The position numbers were made by a program, and so were the translations under genes. From the NCBI RefSeq assembly GCF_000320505.1, contig NZ_BAGX02000020.1, positions 315,908 through 379,907 on the forward strand: DNA of 64,000 nt, written 5' to 3'. This DNA comes from Methanobrevibacter boviskoreani JH1. GTDB lineage: Archaea > Methanobacteriota > Methanobacteria > Methanobacteriales > Methanobacteriaceae. The notes under the pieces are model-generated. The model had not been told where the DNA came from and ran no database searches. It saw nothing but the letters and a program-made list of their open reading frames with translations. Shown one piece after another: positions 36,493 through 46,328 of this stretch; position 1 is the stretch's first letter; each line of letters opens with the position of its first letter.

Positions 36493-37095
36493 TTATTGTA
36501 TATACTTATCTACAAATTTTATAAATTGATTTAAAGTTCTATCTAATGCCTCAAATCCGTATCTGTCCTTTTTGACCTCTTCAAGACTATCCTTGGACCA
36601 GAAACATGGACCTAAATTGGAGCCAAATGGACCGCCACTTACTGGAATGATTCCATGTAATATATAGTAGGTATTTATTTCCTGAATTGCAAGTTCCTGA
36701 CCACCAACACGGTCACCACCTACGGTTATGCTCATACCAATTTTGCCTCTTAGAATATCATAATCTATTGCCTCTAAGGCTCTGGTTCTATCCATGATAC
36801 ATTTGGTCTGAGCACTGATTCCTCCATTATGCATAGGAGATCCAATGATAATTCCGTCGGCCTCTTTAAGAAGCTCATATACAGGATACATATCATCCTC
36901 ATTAATACATTTCTTGTGTTCAATACAATAATCGCAGTGGTAGCATGGAGCTATTCTCTTACCACTTACACTTGTAAAAGCAGTTCTAAAACCCTCATCC
37001 TCTAAGGCTTTTAGTGCATATTTTACTAGGTAATCTGTAGATTCCTCCCTTGGACTTCCACAAATACCTAGTATTAATTTCTCCTTTCTTGACAT
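36493..37095 (-). CDS. Iron-sulfur flavoprotein (NADPH-dependent FMN reductase-like)
   Basis: A flavodoxin-fold protein with FMN contact motifs LGICGSPREESTDYLVKYAL (residues 8-27) and IIIGSPMHNGGISAQTKCIMDRT. Its compact cysteine motif CYHCDYCIEHKKC (Cx2Cx2Cx5C) at about 49-61 fits the 4Fe-4S site of methanogen Isf proteins. Isf shuttles electrons and has been linked to oxygen or peroxide defence. 200 aa. Two small dyads (AACAGCTGTT 37227-37236 and ACAGATTCTGT 37238-37248) lie in the divergent gap upstream and could be a regulator site. Confidence 0.82.
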   Translation of the reverse strand: MSRKEKLILGICGSPREESTDYLVKYALKALEDEGFRTAFTSVSGKRIAPCYHCDYCIEHKKCINEDDMYPVYELLKEADGIIIGSPMHNGGISAQTKCIMDRTRALEAIDYDILRGKIGMSITVGGDRVGGQELAIQEINTYYILHGIIPVSGGPFGSNLGPCFWSKDSLEEVKKDRYGFEALDRTLNQFIKFVDKYIQ

Positions 37096-37464
37096 AATAA
37101 TATTATATCTTTATATAAATTTATTCTTTATTATTGGAATATTGAATTCTATCTTTAACGAAACAATATTAAATGTTGGCTTTTATTTAAACCCTTTTTT
37201 AAATCGTTTCAGATTTAACCTATCTTAACAGCTGTTTACAGATTCTGTTTTAAGTAAAAAAATGCTGCTTTAATTAAACTATTTTTTAACTATATTTTTC
37301 CTGTTTTTAATCTCTTTAGTTAAATCTACCAGCAATGGTTTTTTAATAAATTTTGTTGTAGTTTATAACATTTTTTTTATAAATATGTATAAATAAAAGA
37401 AATAAGATAACTATAATAATAGAACTTAATATGATTAATATCTATTTTTGATTATGGTGTAATT
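37096..37464. other. Divergent intergenic region with two adjacent short dyads
   Basis: AACAGCTGTT (37227-37236) and ACAGATTCTGT (37238-37248) stand side by side between the flavoprotein and coiled-coil genes. This is the only structured segment in 369 AT-rich bases and might be an operator. No gene seen. Confidence 0.35.
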
Positions 37465-38232
37465 ATGAAACAATCTAAAGGTGTTGTTAAGAAGTATTCA
37501 AGAGAATATACTAGAACCTTAAAAAGTGGTAAAAAGAAGAAATACAAAACAGAGCAGGTTCAAATTACAATACCAAAACAGGATAATGTTTTTGAAAATA
37601 ATGAAGATGTTTTAATCCTTCCTTATTCTGAAAATCCATTTGAGGAATATGAAAAAACTTTATCAGATTTAAAGACTAAATATGAGACTTTAATGGATGA
37701 AAACAATCAATTAAAGGAGAAAGTTGCATCATATGAAACTAAATCATCCCTTGATAATCTGGAATCTAATGGTTCTCTATCCAGTTTGGAATCCAATAGT
37801 CAATCCGAAATGGAATCTAGATTACCTTCTATAGATTCTACAAATCTGGGAGAATCTAATTTAAACTCATTATCAGATGATGGTACATCTAATGATTCTC
37901 AAATGGGCACTGATAAAAAAGATTCAAACAATCCTGAAAAGCCTATTGAGGATAAAGCTGATAAAGGTTTAGACAATCTTAAATCTATAGGGGATAGTGT
38001 TAACAAAGATTCAGATGATCTTGAAAAACCGGCAGAGAGTAAACTGATAAGTGAAGAAAGTTTTAGAAATGACTATAAGGATGATATCATTTATAATCTT
38101 CAAGAGGAGTATATCGATTTAACTAAAAGATATGAAGAGCTTCAAAAAGAGCTATCTTTACTTAAAAACGATCAACTATCCAATGAATATTTAATCAGAA
38201 GACTTAAAAAATTCATATTGAATCTCGAATAG
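37465..38232 (+). CDS. Unrecognised acidic, Ser/Asp/Asn-rich coiled-coil protein
   Basis: 255 aa, not recognised. The N-terminus is strongly basic (KKYSREYTRTLKSGKKKKYKTEQVQITIPK, residues about 8-37), which could bind nucleic acid or phosphate. Then a coiled-coil heptad region (LKTKYETLMDENNQLKEKVASYE, about 71-93), a low-complexity Ser/Asn/Asp linker with repeated LESN and GDS/KDS units (about 96-195), and a second coiled coil at the end (NLQEEYIDLTKRYEELQKELSLLKND). No signal peptide or membrane helix. A similar stretch of heptads ends the neighbouring PP-loop protein. No functional inference is safe. Confidence 0.7.
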   Translation: MKQSKGVVKKYSREYTRTLKSGKKKKYKTEQVQITIPKQDNVFENNEDVLILPYSENPFEEYEKTLSDLKTKYETLMDENNQLKEKVASYETKSSLDNLESNGSLSSLESNSQSEMESRLPSIDSTNLGESNLNSLSDDGTSNDSQMGTDKKDSNNPEKPIEDKADKGLDNLKSIGDSVNKDSDDLEKPAESKLISEESFRNDYKDDIIYNLQEEYIDLTKRYEELQKELSLLKNDQLSNEYLIRRLKKFILNLE

Positions 38233-38342
38233 TCTTTATAAATAACTTTTTTTTAGATTTATAATTAATTTTAAATTAAAATAATATTATTTAAATTATA
38301 AAAATTCATTTTAAGAAGATTAAATAGTGTTTATAAATTTAA

Positions 38343-40646
38343 TCAAATCTTAAATAAATTTTTAATCATGTATGATTTTGTTTTCATTATTTCGTTCTCT
38401 TCTTGTAGGGAATTTATGCTATTTTTAAGCAATTTATTTTCTGATTTTAATTCATTAATTTCATTTTTTAATTGTGTGATATCTGATTTATATTCGCTAT
38501 TTGTATTAAACGGTAACCATTTTAATGTTATTTCAATTATTTCACCATTTTTAACATCTTTGTGATATTTTAATGGTTTATCATGGGTTATTAACTGGTT
38601 TCTATTTAGTTGTTCCTCTCCATTAACAATGAAACTAATGTAATCGATGTAAATTGGGAAGCGTTGGTTTAATTTGTCTCTAATATCCTTACTTCTTAAG
38701 GTGACATTTAATTTCCCATCGTTGATACATTTAAACTTTATGGATACATTGTTTATTGAACTTTCTATAACATATCCTTTTCCTTTTTCATCATTAAACC
38801 ATTCTGGTGAGTTGATTTTAGAGGATTTATCCGAAATGTTAATTATATCAATATTATTTTCATCATTGTTCATGTTTTTAATGTCGATTCTTGCAATGTT
38901 ATATGGTAAAATTTGATTGAAAATTTCATTTTTTATTCTGTTTTGATTTGGTATCTGGATAAAATGGTTTAACCAATCAAAGATATTGTTATTAAATTTA
39001 TTTTTATTAAAATCAACATCATTAATAATTTTTAATACTCCTATGGAAGATATTACTGGCTGTAAAGGATAGTAGTCGTGGTTATTAACATATTTTAGAA
39101 TATTGTGATATAATTTTTTTGAGAAGTAAATTTCAAAGGTTTTTTCAAAGGAGTTTGATGAAAATACTTCTTTGATATATTTATTAATAGAATTATGTGT
39201 TATTGAATTATTGGATTTTATTAAACTTTTATTGGTTAAATTTTTCATTTGTTTACTGCTTTTAGATAAAAATTCAGGTTTTTCAAGTTTAAGGGGATAT
39301 TTTTCATTAATTTTTTTAGCAAATTCAATTGTCTCTTTATTTATGGATCTTCCACCTTGAAACTTAAAATCTAAAAGTTTTGGACAGTACCTTGTAAATA
39401 TTAGAGCTATTAATAAGTTACCATCTTTAATATTTTCATTAAATCTATCTAATTTATATAATTCCTTATCCATAAGGGGAGCTAATTTATAATTATTTGA
39501 TAGTAAGCTTTCTAATATTGATTTACAAGAATGGTTTCTAGTTCTAACTTCTTTATACAATAATGTTGTTAATATAGGTAGATTTTGTTTTATATTGTAA
39601 TCTTTTTGTAATTCTTCAAGGGATTTTTCTATGATATTTTTTGTAGGGTTTTTTAACTCTTCTGAATAATCTGATGCTCGCTTTAAACATTTATTCATAT
39701 ATTCTTCTGGAGTATCAATCCAATATTCCCTTATACATTCACCACTGTATCCTACAATTTTAAATATTTGATCTTCATGATATCCTAAATTATAGTACAT
39801 TTGTTTATGAAAACAAAGTTTGCTATAAAAAGATATGTTGATCGGGGTTTTAATTGATTTGAAACCTGTTGTGGAGGGATGTAGTTCTGTATTTAATTTA
39901 AACTTATAATATTCGGAAATTGAAGATGCAATTTCAAAATCTTCTTTATGTGTAAATAAATTATCATTTATTGAATGAACGTTTATTTGATTTAAATCGA
40001 TATTAGACCGTAATATTAATAATAATGTTAATCTTGAATCAAAACCACCACTTAAATCAATATTAAGATAGTGTTTTTTTTCGAATAATTTCCTAATTAT
40101 TTTAACCCATTTATCAACCCAATTATCTAAGGTTTTTATACCTTCTTTAGAATTAACTTCAATACTATCTTCTTTATAGTCAATCTTTTCAAAGTCTAAT
40201 CTTTTTGAATTAATATTGATTTTTAAAGTATAATTTCTAGGAATGATTTGAATTTCATTAATCATTGTGCTTTTATATGAAATTGCACATAAATCTGCAG
40301 CAATAAAAGATTTAGCACAGTCTTCATTTAAAGAAATAGGATATTTATCTTTTAGATATTCAACTAATTTTAGAAAGGAATTGGCGATAACGAATATATT
40401 ATTATACTCATATAAATATAGTCCATAGGATCCAAAGAAATCTTGTGAAATAATAATCTGATTATTATCTTTAGATATATCTATATATGCCCCGTCTCCT
40501 TCTAATTTAATATCTTTATTAAACTCTTTTGATGTGATAATTTCATTATTGTAAATTGTGTATCCATAGAATTTTGATTCCACATTGTTTAAATTATTTG
40601 AATCAATTATAAAAAAATTATCTTCTATAATATTATTTTCTTCCAT
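38343..40646 (-). CDS. Asparagine synthetase-like PP-loop protein with C-terminal coiled coil
   Basis: The N-terminal about 170 residues look like a degenerate Ntn glutaminase domain of asparagine synthetase (IISQDFFGSYGLYLYEYNNIFVIANSF) but without the N-terminal catalytic Cys, so it may use free ammonia or another amine. The PP-loop is LNIDLSGGFDSRLTLL, with SGGFDS at about 199-204, intact. VGYSGECIREYW replaces the usual GG-GxDE segment. A mainly beta region follows and a coiled coil ends it (KNEINELKSENKLLKNSINSLQEENEI). It probably adenylates a carboxylate on a surface glycan or peptide; substrate unknown. I start at ATG 40646 because AAGGGG fits that start better than ATG 40652. Confidence 0.68.
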   Translation of the reverse strand: MEENNIIEDNFFIIDSNNLNNVESKFYGYTIYNNEIITSKEFNKDIKLEGDGAYIDISKDNNQIIISQDFFGSYGLYLYEYNNIFVIANSFLKLVEYLKDKYPISLNEDCAKSFIAADLCAISYKSTMINEIQIIPRNYTLKININSKRLDFEKIDYKEDSIEVNSKEGIKTLDNWVDKWVKIIRKLFEKKHYLNIDLSGGFDSRLTLLLILRSNIDLNQINVHSINDNLFTHKEDFEIASSISEYYKFKLNTELHPSTTGFKSIKTPINISFYSKLCFHKQMYYNLGYHEDQIFKIVGYSGECIREYWIDTPEEYMNKCLKRASDYSEELKNPTKNIIEKSLEELQKDYNIKQNLPILTTLLYKEVRTRNHSCKSILESLLSNNYKLAPLMDKELYKLDRFNENIKDGNLLIALIFTRYCPKLLDFKFQGGRSINKETIEFAKKINEKYPLKLEKPEFLSKSSKQMKNLTNKSLIKSNNSITHNSINKYIKEVFSSNSFEKTFEIYFSKKLYHNILKYVNNHDYYPLQPVISSIGVLKIINDVDFNKNKFNNNIFDWLNHFIQIPNQNRIKNEIFNQILPYNIARIDIKNMNNDENNIDIINISDKSSKINSPEWFNDEKGKGYVIESSINNVSIKFKCINDGKLNVTLRSKDIRDKLNQRFPIYIDYISFIVNGEEQLNRNQLITHDKPLKYHKDVKNGEIIEITLKWLPFNTNSEYKSDITQLKNEINELKSENKLLKNSINSLQEENEIMKTKSYMIKNLFKI

Positions 40647-40652
40647 ATTCAT

Positions 40653-40972
40653 CCCCTTGAATTTTATAAATTTCTATATTTCCTAGAAATTTACATTGTA
40701 CTATCTATTTATTAGATTGACCTAATATATTTTTTATTATTTTGCATTCCTCTAAAGAATTTACTTTAAATTAACATGGAAAAAATAAGTAAAAAATAAT
40801 TTAAAAAAAAGTAAATTGATTCTATATTTAATTATTGTTTTTTTTATTTTATAAAAAAGAGTAAATTGAAAAACTATTTATTAGTATCTTCTTGAAAAAA
40901 GCTATCTAGACATTTATTGATTTGGTAATAGTTTCATTATTGGTAAAAAAAGGTATAAAATTAGAATATGAT
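40653..40972. other. Intergenic region, no feature seen
   Basis: 320 AT-rich bases between the zinc-ribbon gene and the PP-loop protein gene, both on the minus strand. No coding potential, structured RNA or repeat recognised; promoter of the PP-loop gene is expected at the left end. Confidence 0.4.
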
Positions 40973-41323
40973 TTAAATTTCCTCATCATCATCAAGGTTA
41001 GGATTGTATCCTCCCCTATAGCCTTGTGGTCTTCTTTGGAAATGGTTTGAGGTTTCCTGTTCATAGTTAGGATTCCATCTTTTAAGGTTAGGTAGGAAGG
41101 TAATTAATACACCAGTCGCATCTGATTCCCTTAAATCAGGATTTTTATCCATCATCTCTTGTGCTTTTTTAACAATCATGTCCTCTACTGTTAAATCCGG
41201 TTCTGTAAATTCTCCATTTTGATAACAGTCTGCACAGTAATATTCATTTTTACTTCCATCTTTGTTTGTCCCTAATTCGTCTCCTCTACTCATAGGTTTA
41301 CCACAAGAATTACAAAAACCCAT
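40973..41323 (-). CDS. Zinc-ribbon protein (Zn_ribbon_2 type)
   Basis: 116 aa. The N-terminus is a treble-clef/zinc ribbon: CNSCGKPM, then GTNKDGSKNEYYCADCYQNGEF, i.e. two CxxC pairs with the family words DGS and YC-DCYQNGEF. The rest is a helical stretch (LTVEDMIVKKAQEMMDKNPDLRE) and a Gly/Arg/Asn-rich tail. I start at ATG 41323 with GGTGAT upstream, which puts the first Cys at residue 4; the longer frame from 41359 starts in a poly-Asn AT-rich run. Function unknown. It is 129 bases downstream of fae-hps on the same strand. Confidence 0.82.
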   Translation of the reverse strand: MGFCNSCGKPMSRGDELGTNKDGSKNEYYCADCYQNGEFTEPDLTVEDMIVKKAQEMMDKNPDLRESDATGVLITFLPNLKRWNPNYEQETSNHFQRRPQGYRGGYNPNLDDDEEI

Positions 41324-41431
41324 AAAAATCACCTTAAGAAAATTATTATTATTATTCATTTATTCTAAATGAATTATAAAAAGTTTTTTATTAAAAAAAG
41401 AGTTGGTCTATAAAATTAAAAAAAAGAGTAA

Positions 41432-41454
41432 AAATAGTTTTTATAAAACTATTT
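41432..41454 (-). terminator. Hairpin at the fae-hps stop codon plus T-tract
   Basis: AAATAGTTTT, loop of three, AAAACTATTT: a 10-bp stem whose first arm (minus strand) includes two bases of the fae-hps stop codon (41453-41455). A T8-T9 run follows on the minus strand (plus 41418-41426). Confidence 0.65.
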
Positions 41455-42676
41455 AGATGGTTTCATCTTCATCGAGAGCAAGTCTCATATTGTCTGGATC
41501 TACTGGGAAGTGTGCTAAGAAATCGTCAGCAGCTCTTCTTGGATCTTTTGAACCAATAATGTATCTTCCAGCAATAATAATGTCTGCTCCTTTAGATGTA
41601 GCCTCTTCGACTTTTTCAGGAGTGATTCCGCCTGCTACAGCAACTAAACCTCCATCCATAATTTCTTTGATAGCTTTAATATTACCCCATTCGGTCATAT
41701 TACTGGTATCTTCACCTTTTTCAGCTTTGGTAGTTTCTAGATCTACATTTCTGTGGAGTAAAACTATGTTAGGTTTGAGTTCAGGTTTAAGTTGTTTGAG
41801 TTTACCTTCAAAGTCATCTACATTCATCATATCTAATATGGAGTAGATTCCTTGTTTTTGAGCCTCATGGATTGCTTTTTCAATAGATTCAACAGTTCCA
41901 AGACCTGAGATTGCAACAGCATCTGCAGTCTCATCTGCAGCCATTTTAACTTCTACTCTTCCAACATCTAAGGTTTTTAAATCAGCAATAATAAATGCGT
42001 CAGGACGTAATTCTCTGATTTTACCTACAACACCAACACCAAATTTCTTAACGAGTGGTGTACCTGCTTCAATAAGGATTCTTTCTCTTTGAGGTAATGC
42101 ATTCATTATGTTTTTAACAGCATCAAGATTATCTAAATCAAGTGCTACTTGTAAGTATGGAGGGTTCCATAATCTTTGTACTTTGAATCCCATTATTGGG
42201 TGAGTTCCACGATCTTTTTCTGCTAATACTTTATTGATATCAGGATATCCTTTCATTGCTCTTCTAATTGCTAATTTGGTTGCACCATAGTTGTATTGGT
42301 AAATTTTTCTGTAGTTTTCTGCTTCTGGATGTACATAAACAGATACAACTAAAACAATGTCATCAATTTTATCTTTAGGAAGAATTCCTTCCTCTACAGC
42401 ATCTGCTACTGCTCTACCTACTGCAGTCTGTGCAGGTCCAAATACTTTACTTGCATCTTCTAAATTTCCAACTGTTACTTTAGGTACAATTGCAGTTGCA
42501 GGTTTGGTCATTAAGTTAGGTCTAATGACAGTAAGAAGAGGTGTGTGACCTACAGAAAGATTTGCTAAAGCATTTGCAAAAGCATTTCCAACAGGACCTT
42601 CTTTATCTCCAATCATTAAATCAACATGAGCTAATTCGTTTCCGTCTCCAATAAGAGCTTCTCCTATATTATACAT
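41453..42676 (-). CDS. fae-hps: Bifunctional formaldehyde-activating enzyme / 3-hexulose-6-phosphate synthase
   Basis: The N-terminal domain (about 1-165) is Fae, which condenses formaldehyde with tetrahydromethanopterin to methylene-H4MPT; motifs are [29 protein letters not shown] and [22 protein letters not shown]. The C-terminal domain (about 168-407) is Hps, a TIM-barrel releasing formaldehyde from hexulose 6-phosphate in ribulose phosphate synthesis: [40 protein letters not shown] and [14 protein letters not shown]. The archaeal fusion of 407 aa makes ribulose 5-phosphate while C1 units are captured as methylene-H4MPT, the product Mtd also handles. GGAGG precedes ATG 42676, and a TATA box lies near 42729-42739. 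Confidence 0.97.
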   Translation of the reverse strand: MYNIGEALIGDGNELAHVDLMIGDKEGPVGNAFANALANLSVGHTPLLTVIRPNLMTKPATAIVPKVTVGNLEDASKVFGPAQTAVGRAVADAVEEGILPKDKIDDIVLVVSVYVHPEAENYRKIYQYNYGATKLAIRRAMKGYPDINKVLAEKDRGTHPIMGFKVQRLWNPPYLQVALDLDNLDAVKNIMNALPQRERILIEAGTPLVKKFGVGVVGKIRELRPDAFIIADLKTLDVGRVEVKMAADETADAVAISGLGTVESIEKAIHEAQKQGIYSILDMMNVDDFEGKLKQLKPELKPNIVLLHRNVDLETTKAEKGEDTSNMTEWGNIKAIKEIMDGGLVAVAGGITPEKVEEATSKGADIIIAGRYIIGSKDPRRAADDFLAHFPVDPDNMRLALDEDETI

Positions 42677-42985
42677 TTCATATCCTCCAATTATAATAAA
42701 TCAATTACTGATTTTTAGAGTAATTCTAGATTTATAACCATGATATATTATGTTTTTAAATACATAAATATTTTAATTTTTTTTTAATGTTATTGATTGT
42801 AAAATTCTTTTAAATTTTAGATTGATATACATTCAAACTTTAAAGAATTTCCATATTAAATTTAGATTCTGGTTTTTTTATTAATTTTAATTTCAATTAT
42901 TCTTTTTTCATTATTTGTAATCAGTTTCATTACTATTGCAATGGTTTTGGTTTTTTATTATTCCTTTTTCATGAAAAAAGATGAT

Positions 42986-43012
42986 TTAATATCTTAAAAA
43001 TTAAGATATTAA
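42986..43012 (-). terminator. Hairpin terminator downstream of thrS
   Basis: TTAATATCTTAA, AAA, TTAAGATATTAA: a perfect 12-bp stem 10 bases after the thrS stop, followed on the minus strand by CTTTTTTC. Confidence 0.68.
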
Positions 43013-43021
43013 TTTTAACAC

Positions 43022-44857
43022 CTAGAAGTGTATTCTTTGAGCGGTGTTTCTTGGAATTGGTAATCTTCTATAAGGCATTCCTTTGTTTTTATTAGATACT
43101 TCCTGGATTAATTCATCAATAGTCATATCTACTTTCTCGCCGGTTTCCCTTACAGTTACCTGTACAGTATCTGATTCAAGTTCCTTATCACCAACAACAA
43201 ATATGTATGGAATCCACTCTTTGGATGCGTTTCTTATTTTCTTACCTACCCTATCTTCACTGTTATCAACATCTACACGGATATTGTTAGCTTGGATCTT
43301 ATCAGCTAATTGGTTTGCATAGTCAAGATGTTTATCAGCAATCGGTAAGATCCTAACTTGTATTGGACTTAACCAAGTTGGAAGCATAGGAGCCCTTTCG
43401 TCCTTTTCAATTGCGGTCTTTTCAAGTAAACTACAGATAACCCTTTCGATACTTCCTGTAGGTGAACAATGTAGGATTGTTGGATGATGTTCCTTCTCAT
43501 CTTCCCCGATATAGTTAATATCGAAACGTTTTCCACTTTCAACATCGATTTGTACAGTTGGGTTTTCAATTGGTCTACCTAAGTAATCGATTGCTGCAAA
43601 GTCTATTTTACAACTCCAGTAGTGTTTTCTTTCAGGTAAGATTTCTAAAAGCATTGGTTTTCCAATTCTTCTTGCTGTGTTATACATCCATTCCTTATGT
43701 TCGTCATAGAAGTCCTGGGTAGCCCTGAAGATAATCTCATAATTGACATCAAGATCTACACCGGTCTGTACACACATGTCTACCTGTTTATCAAATTCAA
43801 CTAATGTTGAATCCATATCCTTACAGAAACTGTGGAAATCAGGCATTGTAAATGCTCTTAATCTTTTAAGACCTACTACTTCACCTTTTTGCTCATATCT
43901 GAAACTGTAGGTTGAAAGCTCATAGACCTTAGCAGGTAGGTTTTTCCATGTTAGGAAGGTATCTCCCATTACTCTGAATGCACCGAAACAACATGCAAAC
44001 CTAAGCATTAAAGGATTTTTAGTTGCAGTCCTGTATTGTCTTTCACCGAATTTAGCTGCATGTTCCCTAATGGCATCATTCTCTAGGTTGTAGAAGATTG
44101 GTGTTTCAATAGGCATTGCACCTTGATCTACAACTAAGTTGTAAACATAATCAGATAATAAATCACGTACTAAACGACCTTTAGGATACCATTTAAGGTT
44201 TCCAACATCGGAAGCACTTTCATAATCACATAACTCTTTTTCTCTCATTAGTTTAACATGAGGAGGTTCAACTTCCTCGGACTCACCATGACCTAATTCG
44301 TTTTTAACCAATTTCTCTAATTGTCCTTTGTTGGTGTAGTCGTATTTATCACAATCTGAAAGCTGACCGTCTTCTAGGATGAACCATTTGGAACCTGGTC
44401 CCTTGTCCTTTTCCTCTTCGTCATCGTCTTCCATATCGGCAGTGATGGTTCTTGAAAGTTCACTTAATGGATGTCCTTTACAGGATAATTGGAATCCTTT
44501 ATACCAACCGAATGGTACTCTGAATACATCATAATCGTCCTCTTTTAAGAGTTCCTCAGCTTCTTTCAATATTTCAATAGCAAATTTAGGGGAACCTAAT
44601 GAGGAAGATAAATGTGCATATGGATATAATACTACATTTTCTGCTTTAACTTCGTCATAAACTTTTTTAACTTCTTTAACTAAATTTTTTGCAATTGCAT
44701 CAGGGTTTTTTTCATCCTCTTTTTCAACAGATGTAAAAACAACTAATGACTCATCAAAAGCTCCATTTTTTTTAGCTTCATCAATTTCTTCAGCTACAGG
44801 AGTTTTATTTTTTGTCTCGTATTTAATATAATCTGAGTGAATGAGTAATACTCGCAT
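43022..44857 (-). CDS. thrS: Threonyl-tRNA synthetase, archaeal type
   Basis: Class II synthetase that charges tRNA(Thr). Residues about 1-145 form the archaeal editing domain related to D-aminoacyl-tRNA deacylase ([62 protein letters not shown]), which removes mischarged serine. The catalytic core follows ([49 protein letters not shown], and the zinc/ATP site with [11 protein letters not shown]) and then the anticodon-binding domain ([14 protein letters not shown]). 611 aa is normal. GGTGAT precedes ATG 44857. The upstream gap contains three heptad-repeat sites. Confidence 0.96.
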   Translation of the reverse strand: MRVLLIHSDYIKYETKNKTPVAEEIDEAKKNGAFDESLVVFTSVEKEDEKNPDAIAKNLVKEVKKVYDEVKAENVVLYPYAHLSSSLGSPKFAIEILKEAEELLKEDDYDVFRVPFGWYKGFQLSCKGHPLSELSRTITADMEDDDEEEKDKGPGSKWFILEDGQLSDCDKYDYTNKGQLEKLVKNELGHGESEEVEPPHVKLMREKELCDYESASDVGNLKWYPKGRLVRDLLSDYVYNLVVDQGAMPIETPIFYNLENDAIREHAAKFGERQYRTATKNPLMLRFACCFGAFRVMGDTFLTWKNLPAKVYELSTYSFRYEQKGEVVGLKRLRAFTMPDFHSFCKDMDSTLVEFDKQVDMCVQTGVDLDVNYEIIFRATQDFYDEHKEWMYNTARRIGKPMLLEILPERKHYWSCKIDFAAIDYLGRPIENPTVQIDVESGKRFDINYIGEDEKEHHPTILHCSPTGSIERVICSLLEKTAIEKDERAPMLPTWLSPIQVRILPIADKHLDYANQLADKIQANNIRVDVDNSEDRVGKKIRNASKEWIPYIFVVGDKELESDTVQVTVRETGEKVDMTIDELIQEVSNKNKGMPYRRLPIPRNTAQRIHF

Positions 44858-45066
44858 TTAATCACCTTTTTGATAAAATAATAAAATTTAAAATAAATCA
44901 ATTATATAAAAATTAGAAAATTTCTTAAATTTAATTTTAATATAATAATTAAATTTATGTTATAATAATATTTATAGTATATTTTTTTTAATGATTTTCA
45001 TCTGGTCATTTTGGTTTTCTCATAATTTTAAAAAAATTGAACCATTAACTAATCCTTGATTTTTTT

Positions 45067-45297
45067 ATTATAACTTATAAGTTAAACTTAATATGATTGT
45101 TTTAATTCTTTTCTTATTTTTTATTTGAATTATAGAAACTCATTTAATTAATCTTTAGATTCTTAATATTGCCTTATTTATTAATACTGGTCCCTTAATC
45201 CTTTTTTTAGATTTTTTATTAATAAATAATTAAATTATAAGTTATAACTTATAAGCATTTTTTTTAAATTAAAGCAGTTATAACTTATAAATTATAT
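45067..45297. repeat. Three TTATAA heptad sites upstream of thrS
   Basis: Sites at 45067-45087, 45233-45256 and 45274-45297, each of two or three TTATAA hexamers with single C or G between them. Located in the otherwise empty 44858-45324 region between thrS and barstar. Confidence 0.7.
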
Positions 45298-45324
45298 TTA
45301 AAAAGTATTAAAAAAATAGGGCTG

Positions 45325-45567
45325 TTATTCCAGTTTAAGATTAACATGTGGATTTTCGTCTGATGCATCCCTAAAAGTATCTATAAGTTTTTCATCTAAG
45401 TTAGACGAATCATTGATTGTAATTAATGTTTCAATTCCTATTTCTGTTAAACAATCATATAACGCATCTAGATTCTCTCCATAATAGTCTGGAAAATCAA
45501 ACTTCTCTTTAAGATATCTATGATAATCTGATTTTAGTCTTTCCCCCTCTAAATATATGTTTTTCAT
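45325..45567 (-). CDS. Barstar-family ribonuclease inhibitor
   Basis: 80 aa with the barstar signature: YHRYLKEKFDFPDYYGENLDALYDCLTEIG, in which the Asp/Tyr/Asn residues that plug the barnase active site are kept (YYGENLDAL). No signal peptide, so it is cytoplasmic and should protect the host before the RNase is exported. It lies 139 bases downstream of the barnase-like gene on the same strand, which supports a cognate pair. Length is slightly under that of Bacillus barstar (about 90). Confidence 0.9.
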   Translation of the reverse strand: MKNIYLEGERLKSDYHRYLKEKFDFPDYYGENLDALYDCLTEIGIETLITINDSSNLDEKLIDTFRDASDENPHVNLKLE

Positions 45568-45706
45568 TTAAATCAACCGATTCTCCTTTAATATACTTAA
45601 TTTACTATATTTTTCAGTATTATGATTGTAATCCACTTCTTTAATTTAGTCTATTTTTAGTATTGAAGATTATAATTAACTATCTTAATTTAACTGTTAA
45701 TCTAAA

Positions 45707-46165
45707 CTAATTTAGTTTTGTAAATGTTTTGTAGTGATTAGATGTGTAATAGATATCATAATCTGTGGTGGAATATACTATACGTTTGGAGCCTCTTGAA
45801 TCTGTTCCATTTGTATCAATGTCACACTCAATATAGTTTTCCCCACTTGGCAAAACCTCCTGACGGTTGGTAAACCTGTCTCCACCTATACTCTTTCCAG
45901 GAGCATATTCCTCAACAGATCCTCCTCTCCATCCCAGTTTTCTTGCATCGCTTTTTGTAATGTAATTTGACGGCAGTTTATGGAATTTCTCGATATATAA
46001 AGCAACATCATCCTTACTATTATAGTGGCCATTTTCTGATATTGCGGAACCATCACTTATCTGATTTTGATTGAAGGTGTTGTTTGCCTGGAAATAGCCG
46101 TATAATCCAAGGGCTATTAAGATAATGACTATAAAAATAAATAAAACCTTAATTTTCCTATCCAT
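45707..46165 (-). CDS. Exported barnase-like guanyl-preferring ribonuclease
   Basis: A secreted or anchored RNase. Residues 5-25 are a hydrophobic signal/anchor (VLFIFIVIILIALGLYGYF) after the basic MDRKIK. The mature domain is clearly barnase: VALYIEKFHKLPSNYITKSDA, LGWRGGSVEEYAPGKSIGGD, then RFTNRQEVLPSG, and the end SNHYKTFTKLN. The catalytic residues align with barnase E73, R83, R87 and H102: E113, R124, R128 and H144. All four are present, so activity is expected. 152 aa. GGAGATTG precedes ATG 46165. The inhibitor gene follows on the same strand. Bacterial origin by transfer is likely but not proven. Confidence 0.92.
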   Translation of the reverse strand: MDRKIKVLFIFIVIILIALGLYGYFQANNTFNQNQISDGSAISENGHYNSKDDVALYIEKFHKLPSNYITKSDARKLGWRGGSVEEYAPGKSIGGDRFTNRQEVLPSGENYIECDIDTNGTDSRGSKRIVYSTTDYDIYYTSNHYKTFTKLN

Positions 46166-46328
46166 TCCAATCTCCTTTTTTAAATACTATTCAATATTAT
46201 ATGATATTTTTTTGATAAAATTATTTCTAAAGTTATTGGTTGAACCTTATTTAATCAATTTTTTATAAAATGAATTATAGATATAAAATTACTATTTATT
46301 TTAATTATATTATTATTTAAGTGATCAT

